NCBI GenBank assembly: GCA_031763025.1
Contig: JASSKH010000022.1
Location: forward strand, 92,128 to 156,127
Direction: 5' to 3'
Length of the DNA stretch: 64,000 nucleotides
Source: Macrocystis pyrifera
Lineage: Eukaryota > Sar > Phaeophyceae > Laminariales > Laminariaceae
Part shown: one piece after another, positions 63,989 to 64,000 of the stretch
Layout: the number at the start of each line of letters is the position of its first letter
How positions within the stretch are numbered: the stretch's first letter is position 1
Program-made: the position numbers and the translations under genes
Notes under the pieces: generated by a model
The model's database searches: none
Seen by the model: the letters and a program-made list of their open reading frames with translations, nothing else
Told to the model about the DNA's origin: nothing

Positions 63989-64000
63989 AAAGGCCTTTAC

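Overview
This is nuclear DNA from a photosynthetic eukaryote, most probably a brown alga or a close stramenopile relative. The genes are broken into many short exons by introns of 0.4-3.7 kb with GT-AG borders. There are no operons or ribosome binding sites. One gene product carries a signal peptide with a Phe at the start of its transit peptide, the stramenopile form of plastid targeting, and a WSCD-like sulfotransferase is present. The phylum is an inference; the species cannot be named. A 100-base run of N (1401-1500) shows this is a draft scaffold.

Five genes could be rebuilt exon by exon with consistent splice phase. (1) The 5' half of an actin-related protein of the ARP1/centractin type, minus strand, 2350-5337, running off the left edge. 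(2) A WSCD-like sulfotransferase, plus strand, 11113-23681, with at least nine exons and neither end certain. (3) A thylakoid-lumen protein of the PsbQ'/Psb31 type, minus strand, 30684-34575, five exons, apparently complete. (4) A phosphatidate cytidylyltransferase (CDP-DAG synthase), plus strand, 34816-41545, five exons and an intact 473-codon frame; it starts only 240 bp from gene 3 in the opposite direction. (5) The cytosolic RCK1/RCK2 gating ring of a Slo/BK-type potassium channel, minus strand, 50785-59161, six exons; its membrane part lies beyond the right edge. A few weaker coding-like stretches (1-930, 5760-6134, 44330-45095, 46090-46700, 48074-48642, 49155-49735) are reported as unidentified.

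The rest is repeats. The main new observation is a pair of retroelements that end in C-rich instead of A-rich tails. One is a LINE, with recognisable reverse-transcriptase thumb and a CxC...HxxxxC tail domain (51420-52268 and 59477-61170, plus tail fragments). The other is a SINE-like element of about 440 bp (full copies 7093-7537 and 10549-10991, plus fragments). Their last 55-75 nt are clearly related to each other and both finish ATGAGTAC followed by a C tract. Long C/G homopolymers are unusually common and several insertions abut them. There are also about 13 copies of a 110-bp MITE-like inverted repeat with TA ends, two smaller inverted-repeat families, and many minisatellites.

Five single-base frameshifts interrupt otherwise clean exons in three unrelated genes. 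All five look like one missing base, three of them in homopolymers, so they are best read as assembly errors. The gene products do not form one pathway: they cover cytoskeletal transport, sulfation, photosystem II, phospholipid synthesis and ion transport.
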